The notes beneath the pieces were generated by a model. That model saw only the letters and a program-made list of their open reading frames with translations, did no database searches and was not told where the DNA came from. 64,000 nucleotides of DNA, taken from positions 476,268-540,267 of the forward strand of contig NZ_JAUSWB010000002.1 in NCBI RefSeq assembly GCF_030814955.1, read 5' to 3'. How positions within the stretch are numbered: position 1 is the stretch's first letter; every line of letters starts with the position of its first letter. A program made the translations under genes and the position numbers. This document shows, piece by piece, positions 53,670-63,539 of the stretch. Origin of the DNA: Planomicrobium stackebrandtii (GTDB lineage Bacteria > Bacillota > Bacilli > Bacillales_A > Planococcaceae).

Positions 53670-54708
53670 ACAAGCAGAACCTTTAGTGAAGATCGAGAAC
53701 TTGAAGAAATATTTTCCGATTAAAGGAGGTGGTTATTTTACCGGTTCCAAGAAACTAGTCAAAGCGGTTGATAATGTAACGTTTGAAATTTACAGAGGCG
53801 AAACCTTAGGCCTTGTTGGAGAATCAGGATGTGGAAAATCGACCCTGGGCCGGAATATCCTTAGACTGCAAGAACCAACAGATGGCCAGGTGTTCTTTAA
53901 AGAAGAAAACATTTTAGCGTATAAAGGCCATGAAATGCGAAAACTTCGGAAACAGATGCAAATCATTTATCAGGATCCCTTTAGTTCACTAAACCCGCGA
54001 TTTACAGTGGGCGAAATCATAGGTGAAATGTATGACATTCATGGAATTGCGAAAGGAGCTGAGAAAGAAAAGAAGATTAAAGAAATGATTGAACTGGTTG
54101 GTTTGGATCCAAGCCGTTACCACAATTACCCTCATGAATTTTCTGGAGGGCAGCGCCAACGAATCGGCATCGCCCGGGCACTGGCGTTGAATCCTGAATT
54201 CGTCGTAGCGGACGAACCCGTATCCGCTTTGGATGTATCGGTGCAATCGCAAATTCTCAATTTGCTGATGAAACTCAAAGAAGAGTTAGGATTGACCATG
54301 CTATTTATCGCACATGGCTTAAATGTAGTTCGCCATATATCGGATCGGGTCGGAGTCATGTATCTCGGGAAAATCGTAGAGCTTTCCGAAACGGATAATA
54401 TCTTCGACAACCCAGCACATCCGTATACGGCTGCATTGCTTTCTACAGTACCAGAAGCCGATCCCCGCCTTAAAAAAGAACGAATTGTTTTAAAAGGAGA
54501 AGTTCCTTCTCCTGCAAATCCACCCTCAGGATGCCATTTCAGAACAAGATGTCCACTCGCCACGGAACGTTGTGCAATTGAAGAGCCACCGTTACTGGAA
54601 GTTCGTGATAAACATTTTGCCGCATGCCATTACCCACTAGAAAAAGGCCAAACACTCAAACAAGCAATTTCATCCAAAGAACAAAGCCAAGAGTCTGTAA
54701 CGATATAG
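53638..54708 (+). CDS. Dipeptide/oligopeptide ABC transporter ATPase (DppF/OppF-like)
   Basis: About 356 residues. AAGGGGG (53623-53629) lies 8 nt before TTG 53638; a GTG at 53629 overlaps the ribosome binding site. Walker [10 protein letters not shown], signature FSGGQRQR, Walker [12 protein letters not shown], and the C-terminal oligo_HPY domain ([14 protein letters not shown]). It is the second ATPase of the heterodimer. Confidence 0.94.
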   Translation: MNPESKSLPTEQAEPLVKIENLKKYFPIKGGGYFTGSKKLVKAVDNVTFEIYRGETLGLVGESGCGKSTLGRNILRLQEPTDGQVFFKEENILAYKGHEMRKLRKQMQIIYQDPFSSLNPRFTVGEIIGEMYDIHGIAKGAEKEKKIKEMIELVGLDPSRYHNYPHEFSGGQRQRIGIARALALNPEFVVADEPVSALDVSVQSQILNLLMKLKEELGLTMLFIAHGLNVVRHISDRVGVMYLGKIVELSETDNIFDNPAHPYTAALLSTVPEADPRLKKERIVLKGEVPSPANPPSGCHFRTRCPLATERCAIEEPPLLEVRDKHFAACHYPLEKGQTLKQAISSKEQSQESVTI

Positions 54709-54767
54709 TCCAGCTTTATTTAACTATGGTTTCATAAAAAAACATAGAAAACAAAAGGAGTGTAAGT

Positions 54768-55991
54768 ATGACACAGCGAATCGAAAAACAGGGAAACAAG
54801 AAAAATTATGATGGCTACAAATCTTTTCAGTATTTAGAAGCAGGGACGGATTATAAAGAGTACAAGCTTTCTAAAGAAAACGATCGTGTTGCGCCTTATG
54901 AATACCCGGTTTCAGCGGCTGAAGAAGAACAAGTGCAAACCATTATGGAAGAAGATTATATGGTTTCCATGCATGAACATACGTTTATCATGCCGGATAA
55001 TTTACAGGAGTTTTATGAATTCAGGCGTCAAGGCCGTGATTGGACAGCGTTTGAAGCATTAAGCCAATCTGGATTAGATGTAATTTTTGAAAACTTCATG
55101 GATGGAACAGCAATGGTCACTTCGCAGGCCGGTTGGAAATGGTCAGATGTAATCCACGATATCGGAATTCGGTTCAGTGATATCGCACACCAGGACATGG
55201 TCATTAAAGCGGAACGCATAGCAGATTTATATCGTGCCAAAAAAGAAAAGAAAATCGCTTTTGTCGGAGCGTTGGAATCTTCCACGATGATCGAAAATGA
55301 ACTTGATCGCCTGGATGTTCTGTATGGCTTTGGCATACGCACCATGGGAATCGTCTACTCTGAAGCCAATTCCTTAGGAGCGGGTTTAAGGGAACCGAAT
55401 GACGGTGGACTCACAGTTTTTGGAAAACAAGCAGTTCAACGAATGAACAAGTTGGGAATTACCATCGATGTTTCCCATGCAGGCGACCAAACGTCCCTAG
55501 ATACCATTGAAACGAGTGAAAAGCCTGTCACCATCAATCATGCTGGCGCACGTGGGCTATGGGATACGAAACGCATGAAGCCTGATGATGTAATCGTGGC
55601 GTGTGCGGCAAAAGGCGGAGTCATCGCAATTGAAGCGGCTCCGCATTCGACGATTACCCACAATCATCCAAAGCACAACATTGAATCTTTTATGGAGCAT
55701 TTCGAATATACAGCAAATCTGGTCGGGATTAATCACGTAGCATTTGGGCCGGATACACTTTTTGGTGATCATGTAGGGACGCACGAGCTGCTGTCCGGAA
55801 AGCTTTCTATAAAAAGTGCACAAATGGCCGGAATGCAAAGAGTGGAATATGTGGAAGGATTGGAAAATCCGGCTGAATGTTTCCCGAATATTATCCGCTG
55901 GTTAGTGAAAAAGGGATACAGCAGAGAAGATATCCGAAAAGTAGCTGGAGGCAATATTTTCAGAGTGCTGGAAGAAACATGGGCAAAATAA
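54768..55991 (+). CDS. Membrane-dipeptidase family (peptidase M19) enzyme, divergent
   Basis: 407 residues, AAAAGGAG upstream. TIM-barrel M19 features: Glu in FVGALESS, His in TIDVSHAGDQT, His in INHAGARGLWDTKR and Asp in FGPDTLFGDH. The first metal motif reads MHEHTF where classical renal dipeptidases have D-x-H-x-D, so metal geometry or substrate may differ. No signal peptide, so it is cytoplasmic. Placed between the ATPases and binding protein of a peptide transporter, it probably hydrolyses the imported dipeptide. Confidence 0.87.
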   Translation: MTQRIEKQGNKKNYDGYKSFQYLEAGTDYKEYKLSKENDRVAPYEYPVSAAEEEQVQTIMEEDYMVSMHEHTFIMPDNLQEFYEFRRQGRDWTAFEALSQSGLDVIFENFMDGTAMVTSQAGWKWSDVIHDIGIRFSDIAHQDMVIKAERIADLYRAKKEKKIAFVGALESSTMIENELDRLDVLYGFGIRTMGIVYSEANSLGAGLREPNDGGLTVFGKQAVQRMNKLGITIDVSHAGDQTSLDTIETSEKPVTINHAGARGLWDTKRMKPDDVIVACAAKGGVIAIEAAPHSTITHNHPKHNIESFMEHFEYTANLVGINHVAFGPDTLFGDHVGTHELLSGKLSIKSAQMAGMQRVEYVEGLENPAECFPNIIRWLVKKGYSREDIRKVAGGNIFRVLEETWAK

Positions 55992-56010
55992 TTTAAGGGG
56001 GAATTTGAAG

Positions 56011-57651
56011 ATGAAAAACAATAAATGGATTGTTTTATTCACCTTATTGATGTCCATCGTGCTTCTTGCTGCCTGTTCGTATGGGGGCGGTGACGAGACC
56101 TCGACTCAAGGTGCAGAAGGCGAAGGTGAACAAGCGGCAGAGGGTGAACCACAATCAGGCGGCAGCGTGTCAATCCCGATTGTAGCCGATCCCACATTTA
56201 ATCCGTGGCACCCCAATGCCTATGCGGAATCGAATGTTGTAAACAGAGTCCTTTTTTCCGGGTTGACCCAAACCGGTGAAGATTTAGAGCCGATTCCTGA
56301 TTTGGCGACCGAATGGGAAACATCGGAAGACGAACTGGAATGGACCTTCCATCTGAGAGACGATGTTCTTTGGCATGACGGGGAACAGTTCACAGCTGAA
56401 GATGTAGCTTTCACATTTAATGAAATTGTATTGAATGAAACGTTAGGTGCAAATAACACTTCTTATTTCCAGATGCTGCAAGAGGTTCAAGTAGTGGATG
56501 ATTACACGGTCAAATTCATTATGGATAGCCCCGTGGCAGCATTACCCGCCTATTTGAGCTTTAATACAGAAATTATTCCCCAGCACATTTTTGAAGGGCA
56601 AGACCCATGGGATTTAACTTCGTTTAATAAAGAAAATCCGGTTGGTACGGGAGCGTTTAAATTGAAGAGCTACACTTCTGGACAAAGTGTTGTGTTAGAG
56701 CGCAATGACGACTTTTATGGCGATATTGCACTTTTGGATGAAGTGGAATACAAAGTATTGGCCGATGCCAACACACACGTTGCACAGCTGCTTAGCGGAG
56801 AATTATCCATCTTTGCTTTGGATGACCTGTCAGCGATTGATCGAATTGAAAGTGCAGAAAACGTAACGGTGGAAGCCCGTGAAACTCCTCGATTCTTCTG
56901 GATCATTGCAAACCAGGAAGTGGAGAAGTATCAGGATGTACGGGTGAGGCAGGCGATTCTTCACTCAATAGATCGCCAAAATATTATTGACACGGTTCTG
57001 AAAGGATATGGAACCATTGCCGATGCAGGAATCGCTCCTGCATTAGCCGATTATTATACGGATGATGTAACCCGATACGAGTATGATCCTGAACGTGCGA
57101 AAGAACTTCTTGCAGAAGCAGGTTGGGAAGATACGGACGGCGACGGGATTGTTGATAAGGACGGAGAACCATTTACAATCGATTTTGAAATCGGAATTCA
57201 AGGCGATTTAGAAGCAGTGTCGCAAATGGTTCAGCAATACCTGCTGTCGACAGGGTTCGACGTCAACTTGAATGCAATGGAATGGAATTCCATGATCCAA
57301 GATGTGGTCGTAAACCGCGATTATGAAATGAGCTTAAACTGGTGGAGATATCCTGCGGATCCGGATCTATCTGCATACATGCACTCAAATAGTGTAGCTG
57401 GAAATAACATACCGGCTTATCAAAATCCTGAATTGGATGCTCTATTAGAGGCTGGTGCACAAACCAGCGATATTGAAGAACGAAAAGAAATTTATATTGA
57501 AGCACAAAAGTTCATGTCAGAAGAGCTTCCGTATATCTTCCTTTGGTATCCGCAAGAAGCACAAGTGCGTGTCAATAGCTTACAAGGTGTTCCAGATCTG
57601 GCCTTTGGCGACGCTCTTCACCATATTCATAAGTGGTACATTGAAGAATAA
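56011..57651 (+). CDS. Peptide ABC transporter substrate-binding lipoprotein (DppA/OppA-like, SBP_bac_5)
   Basis: 546 residues from ATG 56011 (AAGGGGG upstream; an in-frame TTG lies at 56005). A lipoprotein signal with lipobox LAAC is followed by a Gly/Glu-rich linker and the SBP_bac_5 domain (GLTQTGEDLEPIPDLATEWE, the NPVGTGAFKL motif, RVRQAILHSIDRQNI). It captures peptides outside the membrane for the linked permeases. Confidence 0.95.
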   Translation: MKNNKWIVLFTLLMSIVLLAACSYGGGDETSTQGAEGEGEQAAEGEPQSGGSVSIPIVADPTFNPWHPNAYAESNVVNRVLFSGLTQTGEDLEPIPDLATEWETSEDELEWTFHLRDDVLWHDGEQFTAEDVAFTFNEIVLNETLGANNTSYFQMLQEVQVVDDYTVKFIMDSPVAALPAYLSFNTEIIPQHIFEGQDPWDLTSFNKENPVGTGAFKLKSYTSGQSVVLERNDDFYGDIALLDEVEYKVLADANTHVAQLLSGELSIFALDDLSAIDRIESAENVTVEARETPRFFWIIANQEVEKYQDVRVRQAILHSIDRQNIIDTVLKGYGTIADAGIAPALADYYTDDVTRYEYDPERAKELLAEAGWEDTDGDGIVDKDGEPFTIDFEIGIQGDLEAVSQMVQQYLLSTGFDVNLNAMEWNSMIQDVVVNRDYEMSLNWWRYPADPDLSAYMHSNSVAGNNIPAYQNPELDALLEAGAQTSDIEERKEIYIEAQKFMSEELPYIFLWYPQEAQVRVNSLQGVPDLAFGDALHHIHKWYIEE

Positions 57652-57658
57652 ATAAAAA

Positions 57659-57688
57659 ATGGAAGTGTGCTCTTGAGTGCACTTCCAT
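57659..57688 (+). other. Intercistronic stem-loop without T tract
   Basis: ATGGAAGTG and CACTTCCAT pair in the gap between the binding-protein and permease genes. Such hairpins often stabilise the abundant binding-protein mRNA. Function is inferred. Confidence 0.55.
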
Positions 57689-57718
57689 TCCTACTATCTA
57701 GAGGGAGGAGGACATGAA

Positions 57719-58666
57719 ATGTTAAGATTTTTAGTTAATCGATTAGGGCAGAGTATAATTTTATTGCTGATTGTCACCATTATTACTTTTTTTCTCATCA
57801 ATCTTGCTCCTGGCGGGCCATCCAGTACCATGCGGATGGATGCAACTGCGGAAGAACGCCAAGCCATGGTTGAAAACTTAGGATTGGATCAACCGGTGTT
57901 GGTGCGTTATGTCGACTGGATCACGAATGCTGTACAAGGTGACCTTGGAGTTTCTTTTAATACGAGCGAACCCGTTACCCAGCGTATTTTAGAACGGCTT
58001 CCCTATACGATTGAACTGACTGTCTTCACCATTATAATTTCTGTCTTGCTTGGAATATTCTTAGGGGTATTATCCGCGATCAAGCGTGGAAAAGCCCAAG
58101 ACCATGTCATCAATTTTTTTAGTGTCATTGGGTTATCAGTGCCGGCATTCTGGTTAGGCCTTATGCTGATTTTGCTGTTTTCGATAAATTTGGGATGGCT
58201 TCCTTCTTCTGGAGTAGGTTCTAGAGGGGGAGAGTTTAGTCTATGGGGATATGTATCCCATTTAATCTTGCCTGTCCTAATCTTAACCACAACCGTGCTG
58301 CCGAATATTGTCCGCTTCACGCGTTCGTCGATGCTTGAAGTCATCTCTCAAAACTATATTCGTACTGCTCGGGCAAAAGGGGCAAAAGAATCTATCGTCT
58401 TATACGTTCATGCCCTTCGCAATGCGTTGATCCCTATCATTACCATCATTGGCATGTTGATTCCGCGGCTATTGAGCGGAGCAGTAATTACTGAAGCCAT
58501 TTTCGGCTGGACCGGAATCGGCACATTGATCATCGAAGCAGCAAGAGGCCGAGATTATCCGCTGGTTATGGGTGTTACTGTGGTTATTACGGTAGTGGTG
58601 GTGGTTTGTAATTTACTTGTCGATATCCTGTATTCTCGAGTGGATCCTAGGGTTAAAAATGTTTGA
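57719..58666 (+). CDS. Peptide ABC transporter permease (DppB/OppB-like)
   Basis: 315 residues from ATG 57719 (GGGAGGAGG upstream; the frame extends upstream without support). Six membrane segments, the N-terminal FLVNRLGQSIILLLIVTIITFFLINLAPG pattern of OppB permeases, and the EAA loop (RTARAKGAKESIVLYVHALRNALIP) that contacts the ATPases. Confidence 0.95.
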   Translation: MLRFLVNRLGQSIILLLIVTIITFFLINLAPGGPSSTMRMDATAEERQAMVENLGLDQPVLVRYVDWITNAVQGDLGVSFNTSEPVTQRILERLPYTIELTVFTIIISVLLGIFLGVLSAIKRGKAQDHVINFFSVIGLSVPAFWLGLMLILLFSINLGWLPSSGVGSRGGEFSLWGYVSHLILPVLILTTTVLPNIVRFTRSSMLEVISQNYIRTARAKGAKESIVLYVHALRNALIPIITIIGMLIPRLLSGAVITEAIFGWTGIGTLIIEAARGRDYPLVMGVTVVITVVVVVCNLLVDILYSRVDPRVKNV

Positions 58667-58683
58667 ACAGGAGGTGAGAAGTG

Positions 58684-59574
58684 ATGGTATCAGTAAAACC
58701 GACGTTGACTGGGGAAATTGATGCGAATCCGAGCCAAGGGAAAACAAGTGTCTTAAAAGCTTTGCGCAACAATAAAGTCGCATATGCTTCATTTTGGTTT
58801 TTGGTGCTTATTCATGTAGCGGTATTTCTGGGACCAGTCGTTTGGACAGTAAATCCTGAAGAACTGCAGGCAGCGGGGTCATTGGCAGGATGGTCATTTC
58901 AACACCCTTTTGGAACCGATGATTTAAGCCGCGACGTGTTTGCCCGTATGCTCCATGGAGGCAGAGTAACGTTAATCGTTGGATTAGTTGCCATGCTGTT
59001 TTCATTATTGATCGGAACAGTTGTCGGAGCCTGTGCAGGATTTTTTGGGAAAGTGGTTGAATCGATCCTGATGAGAATCACCGAAGCCATGATGGCTATT
59101 CCAACTTTCTTCTTTATCCTTGTTGCACTGACCGTGCTTGGCACAAGCCCAACTATGGTTATCGTGGTCATCGCTTTAGCCGGATGGATGGAAATTGCGC
59201 GTGTTGTATACGGTGAAACGTTGAAATGGAAAGAATACGAGTTTGTCGAAGCCGCCAATGCTTCTGGGGCAACGCCATTTCGTATTTTAACCAAGTATAT
59301 TATTCCTCAAATTGTTCCTTCCATCATTGTGGCCGGGACATTGACCATTGCTGCAGCTATTTTGACGGAAAGTGCCATCAGTTACCTGGGATTAGGAATT
59401 CAGGCACCAACTGCGACATGGGGGAATATGCTGCAGAATTCTCAGCAATATATATGGACTGCGCCGGTTCTTGGAATCTTGCCGGGAGTCGCCATTACGA
59501 TTGTCGTACTTGCTTATAATTTCTTAGGAGACGGTCTAAGAGATGCTTTGGACCCTAAATTCGTCAAAAAATAA
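58684..59574 (+). CDS. Peptide ABC transporter permease (DppC/OppC-like)
   Basis: 296 residues with AGGAGG (58669-58674) upstream; a GTG at 58681 directly precedes the ATG. The OppC N-terminal segment (NNKVAYASFWFLVLIHV) and HPFGTDDLSRDVFARMLHGGRVTL motif, then the EAA loop (EFVEAANASGATPFRILTKYIIPQ). It forms the channel with the preceding permease. Confidence 0.95.
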   Translation: MVSVKPTLTGEIDANPSQGKTSVLKALRNNKVAYASFWFLVLIHVAVFLGPVVWTVNPEELQAAGSLAGWSFQHPFGTDDLSRDVFARMLHGGRVTLIVGLVAMLFSLLIGTVVGACAGFFGKVVESILMRITEAMMAIPTFFFILVALTVLGTSPTMVIVVIALAGWMEIARVVYGETLKWKEYEFVEAANASGATPFRILTKYIIPQIVPSIIVAGTLTIAAAILTESAISYLGLGIQAPTATWGNMLQNSQQYIWTAPVLGILPGVAITIVVLAYNFLGDGLRDALDPKFVKK

Positions 59575-59596
59575 TCTAAGAATGGAGAGATGCAAT

Positions 59597-60445
59597 TTGT
59601 TCGCAACGATTAATGACAATGAACTCTATTATGAAGTCCATGGCAATCCTGAAGGGGAAACGATTTTCTTTATTCATGGAGCGCCTGGATTAGGCGATTG
59701 CCGCGGCGATATTAAGGCTTTTTCAGCTTTAGGAGATGAGTATCGCCTGGTCTTTATGGACATGCGGGGTTCAGGCCGCTCGCAAGGAAACCCGCCGTTC
59801 ACGCATGAGCAATGGACGGCCGATATTGAAGAAATGCGAAAAAAACTGGTGGATGGTCCGATAAAAATTCTTGGCGGGTCATATGGCGGCTTTCTGACTT
59901 TGGAATATGTCTTAAGATATCCCGATAATGTCACCCATGTGCTACTAAGGGACACTGGTTCGAACAACGGCTTTGATCATTTATCGATCGATCGTGCATT
60001 AGACAGCAACTTGCCAGGCATTGAAGAAGACGGCATCCGCCGGCTATTCGCTGGTAAAACAGAATCCAATGAAGAACTGAAGGAAATGTTCACCGCAATC
60101 CAACCGCTGTATACAGTTGAGTTTGACGAAGAAGCGGTAAAGAAGCGGCTCGACTCTATTTATTACCGCTATGAAACACATAACTATGCCTTCCGCTATA
60201 ATAAGCCGAATTTCAATTTAGACAATGACCTCTATAAAATTTCGGTACCTACTCTTGTGACTGTGGGGAGACATGACTGGATCACCCCGGTCGAATGCTC
60301 CGAACTGATAGCAGAGAAAGTCCCGAATTCGCAACTGGTCATTTTTGAAAACAGCGGACATTCCCCGCAGCATGAAGAAAACGAAGATTATTTGGTGCTT
60401 GTTCGAGAGTTCCTGAACAAGGTTTCTTCGCCGATTGGAAAATAG
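59597..60445 (+). CDS. Prolyl aminopeptidase-like alpha/beta hydrolase
   Basis: 282 residues from TTG 59597, which has GGAGAG 7 nt upstream; an ATG at 59582 lacks a site. FIHGAPGLGDCRGD carries the oxyanion region, MDMRGSGRSQGNPPFTHEQWTADIEEMR is the proline-iminopeptidase signature, the nucleophile is in GGSYGGF, Asp in GRHDWITP and His in NSGHSPQHE. It removes N-terminal Pro from small peptides. As the last gene of the operon it completes import plus hydrolysis of peptides, perhaps proline-containing ones. Confidence 0.92.
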   Translation: MFATINDNELYYEVHGNPEGETIFFIHGAPGLGDCRGDIKAFSALGDEYRLVFMDMRGSGRSQGNPPFTHEQWTADIEEMRKKLVDGPIKILGGSYGGFLTLEYVLRYPDNVTHVLLRDTGSNNGFDHLSIDRALDSNLPGIEEDGIRRLFAGKTESNEELKEMFTAIQPLYTVEFDEEAVKKRLDSIYYRYETHNYAFRYNKPNFNLDNDLYKISVPTLVTVGRHDWITPVECSELIAEKVPNSQLVIFENSGHSPQHEENEDYLVLVREFLNKVSSPIGK

Positions 60446-60533
60446 AACCGCAATAAATGGCATTAAGTGAAGAAACTGCGCCACTAGGCAAAACAACTTA
60501 GTATGAGAAATCTCGGCAGTATCCTAAATGCGA

Positions 60534-60583
60534 AAAACCAGCAAAGTCAGTACTTTTACTGACTTTGCTGGTTTTATTTTTTC
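60534..60583 (+). terminator. Rho-independent terminator
   Basis: An 18-bp perfect stem (AAACCAGCAAAGTCAGTA with its complement), 4-nt loop and T-rich tail end the peptide operon. Confidence 0.92.
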
Positions 60584-60676
60584 TTACATAGTATTTATTA
60601 TTAGGTATAAAGTATAATAATATAGGTAATATAAAACATCTTAGCAATAATAGGATAAATTGAGGGAGACAAGAGA

Positions 60677-63376
60677 ATGAGAAGAGGCATGAAAATTTCA
60701 GCTGCACTATTGAGTGTGGTTTTATTAGGCAATACTTTGAATACTAGTGTATATGCTGAAGGTGAAGAACCGATTGTCACGCAAGCAAAAGAGACGGACC
60801 AAGTCATCGTCACATTTAAAGAAAGTGTGAAAAGTGAACAGAAGGATTTGGATGCTGTGACTGTAAACACTGTGGATACTGATGAAATCGCGACATTAAA
60901 AGTTCCGGAAGGGGAAACGGTTGATGCTTTTATTGAGGAATTAGAAGCAAGAAAAGACATTGAAAGTGTAGAGCCTGATCACTTGGTTCAGCTGACCTAC
61001 ACACCGAACGATCCTTATTTCAATTACTACCAATACCATCACACAAATATAGAGACAGAAAGAGCCTGGGATAAAACCATGGGGTCTTCTGATGTTGTTG
61101 TGGCGGTTTTAGATCAAGGGTTCGATATCAATCATCAAGATTTAGCAAATCAGATTGTTTCGCCACACTTTACTTCAGACACAGGATTTAGTGTCGATGA
61201 TCATGGAACTCATGTTGCTGGTATCATTGGTAGTTCAATTGATAACTATGCATTTGGTACTGGGGTGGCTCCGCAAACAAGCATTATGCCGATTGATGTT
61301 TTTGAAGGAGAAACGGCATATACATCCGATGTAATTGAAGGCATTTACCAGGCTGTATGGTCCGGTGCTGATATTATCAATATGAGTCTTGGCAGCTACA
61401 CTTACAATACTTCCTATAATAATGCGATTCAATACGCTTATCAAAGTGGCTTGGTTATCGTGGCTTCTGCAGGAAATGACTCAAGTTCCCAAACACGTTA
61501 TCCAGCTGCCTATGACAACGTTATTTCGGTGGGTTCAACAGATTCTTCAAACTATCAGTCGTATTTTTCTAACTATGGATATGATGTCGATATTGTTGCA
61601 CCCGGCAGTTCCATCTACTCGACCCTTCCGTACAATTCAGGCGGTTGGATGAGTGGTACCTCTATGGCAGCGCCAGTGGTATCAGGTGTTGCAGCATTGG
61701 TTTTAGCAAATGAACCAGATCTGACGAATGATGAGGTCGTGACTCGGTTACTGACCACTACAAAAGATTTGGGCGCTTATGGCAAAGATTATTACTATGG
61801 AAACGGATTGGTTAACGCTAGACAGGCATTGAAGATTGTAGATATTCCTTCACCTGCAGTTGATGAAATCCAGGATAATTCAACTAGCATTTCGGGTTAT
61901 CTTTCATTTGAAATAGATAATGGAACAGTTATTGTTCGCGATCAAGCTGGTACTATAATTTCTTCGCAGGAAGGATATTCAAGTTATTCTTACTTTGAAA
62001 TGGAGATTCCTAAGCAAATCGCCGGAACTAGATTGTACGTGTCTGTCATGGATGCGAATGGAAATGAAAGTGAAGCTACGGAACGAGTAGTAGTGGATGC
62101 CACGTCTCCAGATAAACCAATAGTTCAAAAAGTGACAGATCAATCGACATCCATTACAGGAACAGCAGAAGCGAACTCAGAATTAACGATCTTGGCCAAT
62201 GATGCCATCATCAATACCATACAGGTGAACGGCAATGGTCATTTCGAAAGCTCAATTGAACGGTTGGCTGCGGGTACGGAGCTGGTGCTTTATGTTATGG
62301 ATGATGCAGGGAACATCAGTGAATCCACATATACTACAGTGACAGACGCCACACCCCCGGCAAAACCAGTAGTCGACAAAGTAATTGCAGGCGCTGTTAA
62401 AGTAACGGGAACGGCAGAGGCCGGATCAACTGTGAAAGTTATATCAAAAGGTGTTTTATTAGGCGAAGCTGTAGCGGCAAGCAACGGAGCATACTCTATT
62501 GCGGTTGCTAAGCAACAAACAGGCACGGCTTTATCGGTAACTGCCACAGACTCGGCTGGAAATGTCAGCTCAGCAAGAGAAACCGGAGTCGTAGACGGCA
62601 CAGCTCCAGCCCTTTCATTCGAGAACAAGGTGACACATCACTCCACACGCATCATCGGAACAGCGGAAGCGGCGTCTATAGTGAGTGTGAAAAACGGCTC
62701 AACTACCATCGGAACGGCAACAACCGATTCCAAAGGCAGCTATGAAGTGAACATCAAGAAACAAAAAGTCGGAACGAATCTGTCCATTACCGCAATGGAT
62801 GCTGATGGCAACAGCAGTGCGGCCATTAGCGTCACAGTCGTCGACGGCAACTTCCCTGACTTGAAAGTGGTTCATTGGGCATTGGATGAAATCATGTACT
62901 TAGGGGATGACCAAATTATTGGCGGCTACCCGAATGGCGGTTTCCAACCTGACAAGGATACGACACGTGCAGAAGCGGCGAAGATGCTGGCTTTGGCATT
63001 GGATTTACCGATTGAAGACGTTTCTTCTGGCTACAAAGACGTTCCAGATAAGCATTGGGGCAAAAACTACATTGCGGCCGTGACCAAAGCAGGTTTGTTC
63101 ACTGGGAACCCGGATGGCACTTTTGCGCCAAATGATGTTTTGAAGCGTTCTGAAATGGCCAAGGTCATCAGCATCGCATATGAACTGGATGCAAGCGACA
63201 AGAACCATTTCAATGATGTAAAAGCAGGTCATTGGGCAAAAGGGTATATTTCGGGGCTGTATGAAAACGGCATTACCACCGGATTCCCGGACGAGACGTT
63301 CCGACCTGGCGCTTCTACAACAAGAGCCGAGTACTCGGTGTTCTTGGCACGAGCGATGAATGAAGACTTTAGGTAA
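60677..63376 (+). CDS. SLH-anchored S8 (subtilisin-family) serine protease
   Basis: 899 residues, GAGGGAG upstream. A signal peptide (to about residue 27) and propeptide (about 30-110) precede the S8 domain with Asp in VAVLDQGFD, His in DDHGTHVAG, Asn in ASAGND and Ser in SGTSMAAP. Three to four Big_6-like Ig repeats (about 400-720) and three SLH domains (from FPDLKVVHWALDE) follow. It is a wall-bound surface protease. Its SLH tail is nearly identical to the orphan fragment at 51367 and similar to that of the protein at 48373, suggesting domain spread by recombination. It is monocistronic. Confidence 0.95.
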   Translation: MRRGMKISAALLSVVLLGNTLNTSVYAEGEEPIVTQAKETDQVIVTFKESVKSEQKDLDAVTVNTVDTDEIATLKVPEGETVDAFIEELEARKDIESVEPDHLVQLTYTPNDPYFNYYQYHHTNIETERAWDKTMGSSDVVVAVLDQGFDINHQDLANQIVSPHFTSDTGFSVDDHGTHVAGIIGSSIDNYAFGTGVAPQTSIMPIDVFEGETAYTSDVIEGIYQAVWSGADIINMSLGSYTYNTSYNNAIQYAYQSGLVIVASAGNDSSSQTRYPAAYDNVISVGSTDSSNYQSYFSNYGYDVDIVAPGSSIYSTLPYNSGGWMSGTSMAAPVVSGVAALVLANEPDLTNDEVVTRLLTTTKDLGAYGKDYYYGNGLVNARQALKIVDIPSPAVDEIQDNSTSISGYLSFEIDNGTVIVRDQAGTIISSQEGYSSYSYFEMEIPKQIAGTRLYVSVMDANGNESEATERVVVDATSPDKPIVQKVTDQSTSITGTAEANSELTILANDAIINTIQVNGNGHFESSIERLAAGTELVLYVMDDAGNISESTYTTVTDATPPAKPVVDKVIAGAVKVTGTAEAGSTVKVISKGVLLGEAVAASNGAYSIAVAKQQTGTALSVTATDSAGNVSSARETGVVDGTAPALSFENKVTHHSTRIIGTAEAASIVSVKNGSTTIGTATTDSKGSYEVNIKKQKVGTNLSITAMDADGNSSAAISVTVVDGNFPDLKVVHWALDEIMYLGDDQIIGGYPNGGFQPDKDTTRAEAAKMLALALDLPIEDVSSGYKDVPDKHWGKNYIAAVTKAGLFTGNPDGTFAPNDVLKRSEMAKVISIAYELDASDKNHFNDVKAGHWAKGYISGLYENGITTGFPDETFRPGASTTRAEYSVFLARAMNEDFR

Positions 63377-63384
63377 ATATTTTG

Positions 63385-63426
63385 AGAAAAGTCACTTGGG
63401 ATTCTAAATCCCGAGTGACTTTTCTT
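63385..63426 (+). terminator. Rho-independent terminator
   Basis: AAAAGTCACTTGGGAT and ATCCCGAGTGACTTTT form a long stem with a 5-nt loop and T-rich 3' arm. Confidence 0.88.
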
Positions 63427-63539
63427 ATGTATAAACTTATTCGACACTAATAGTAAGTTACTCTTATAATCGTGGCGGAATAACTATATAATAAATATGG
63501 TACATATTTCAATAAAATCAGGATTGGTGGTTATTAGTA

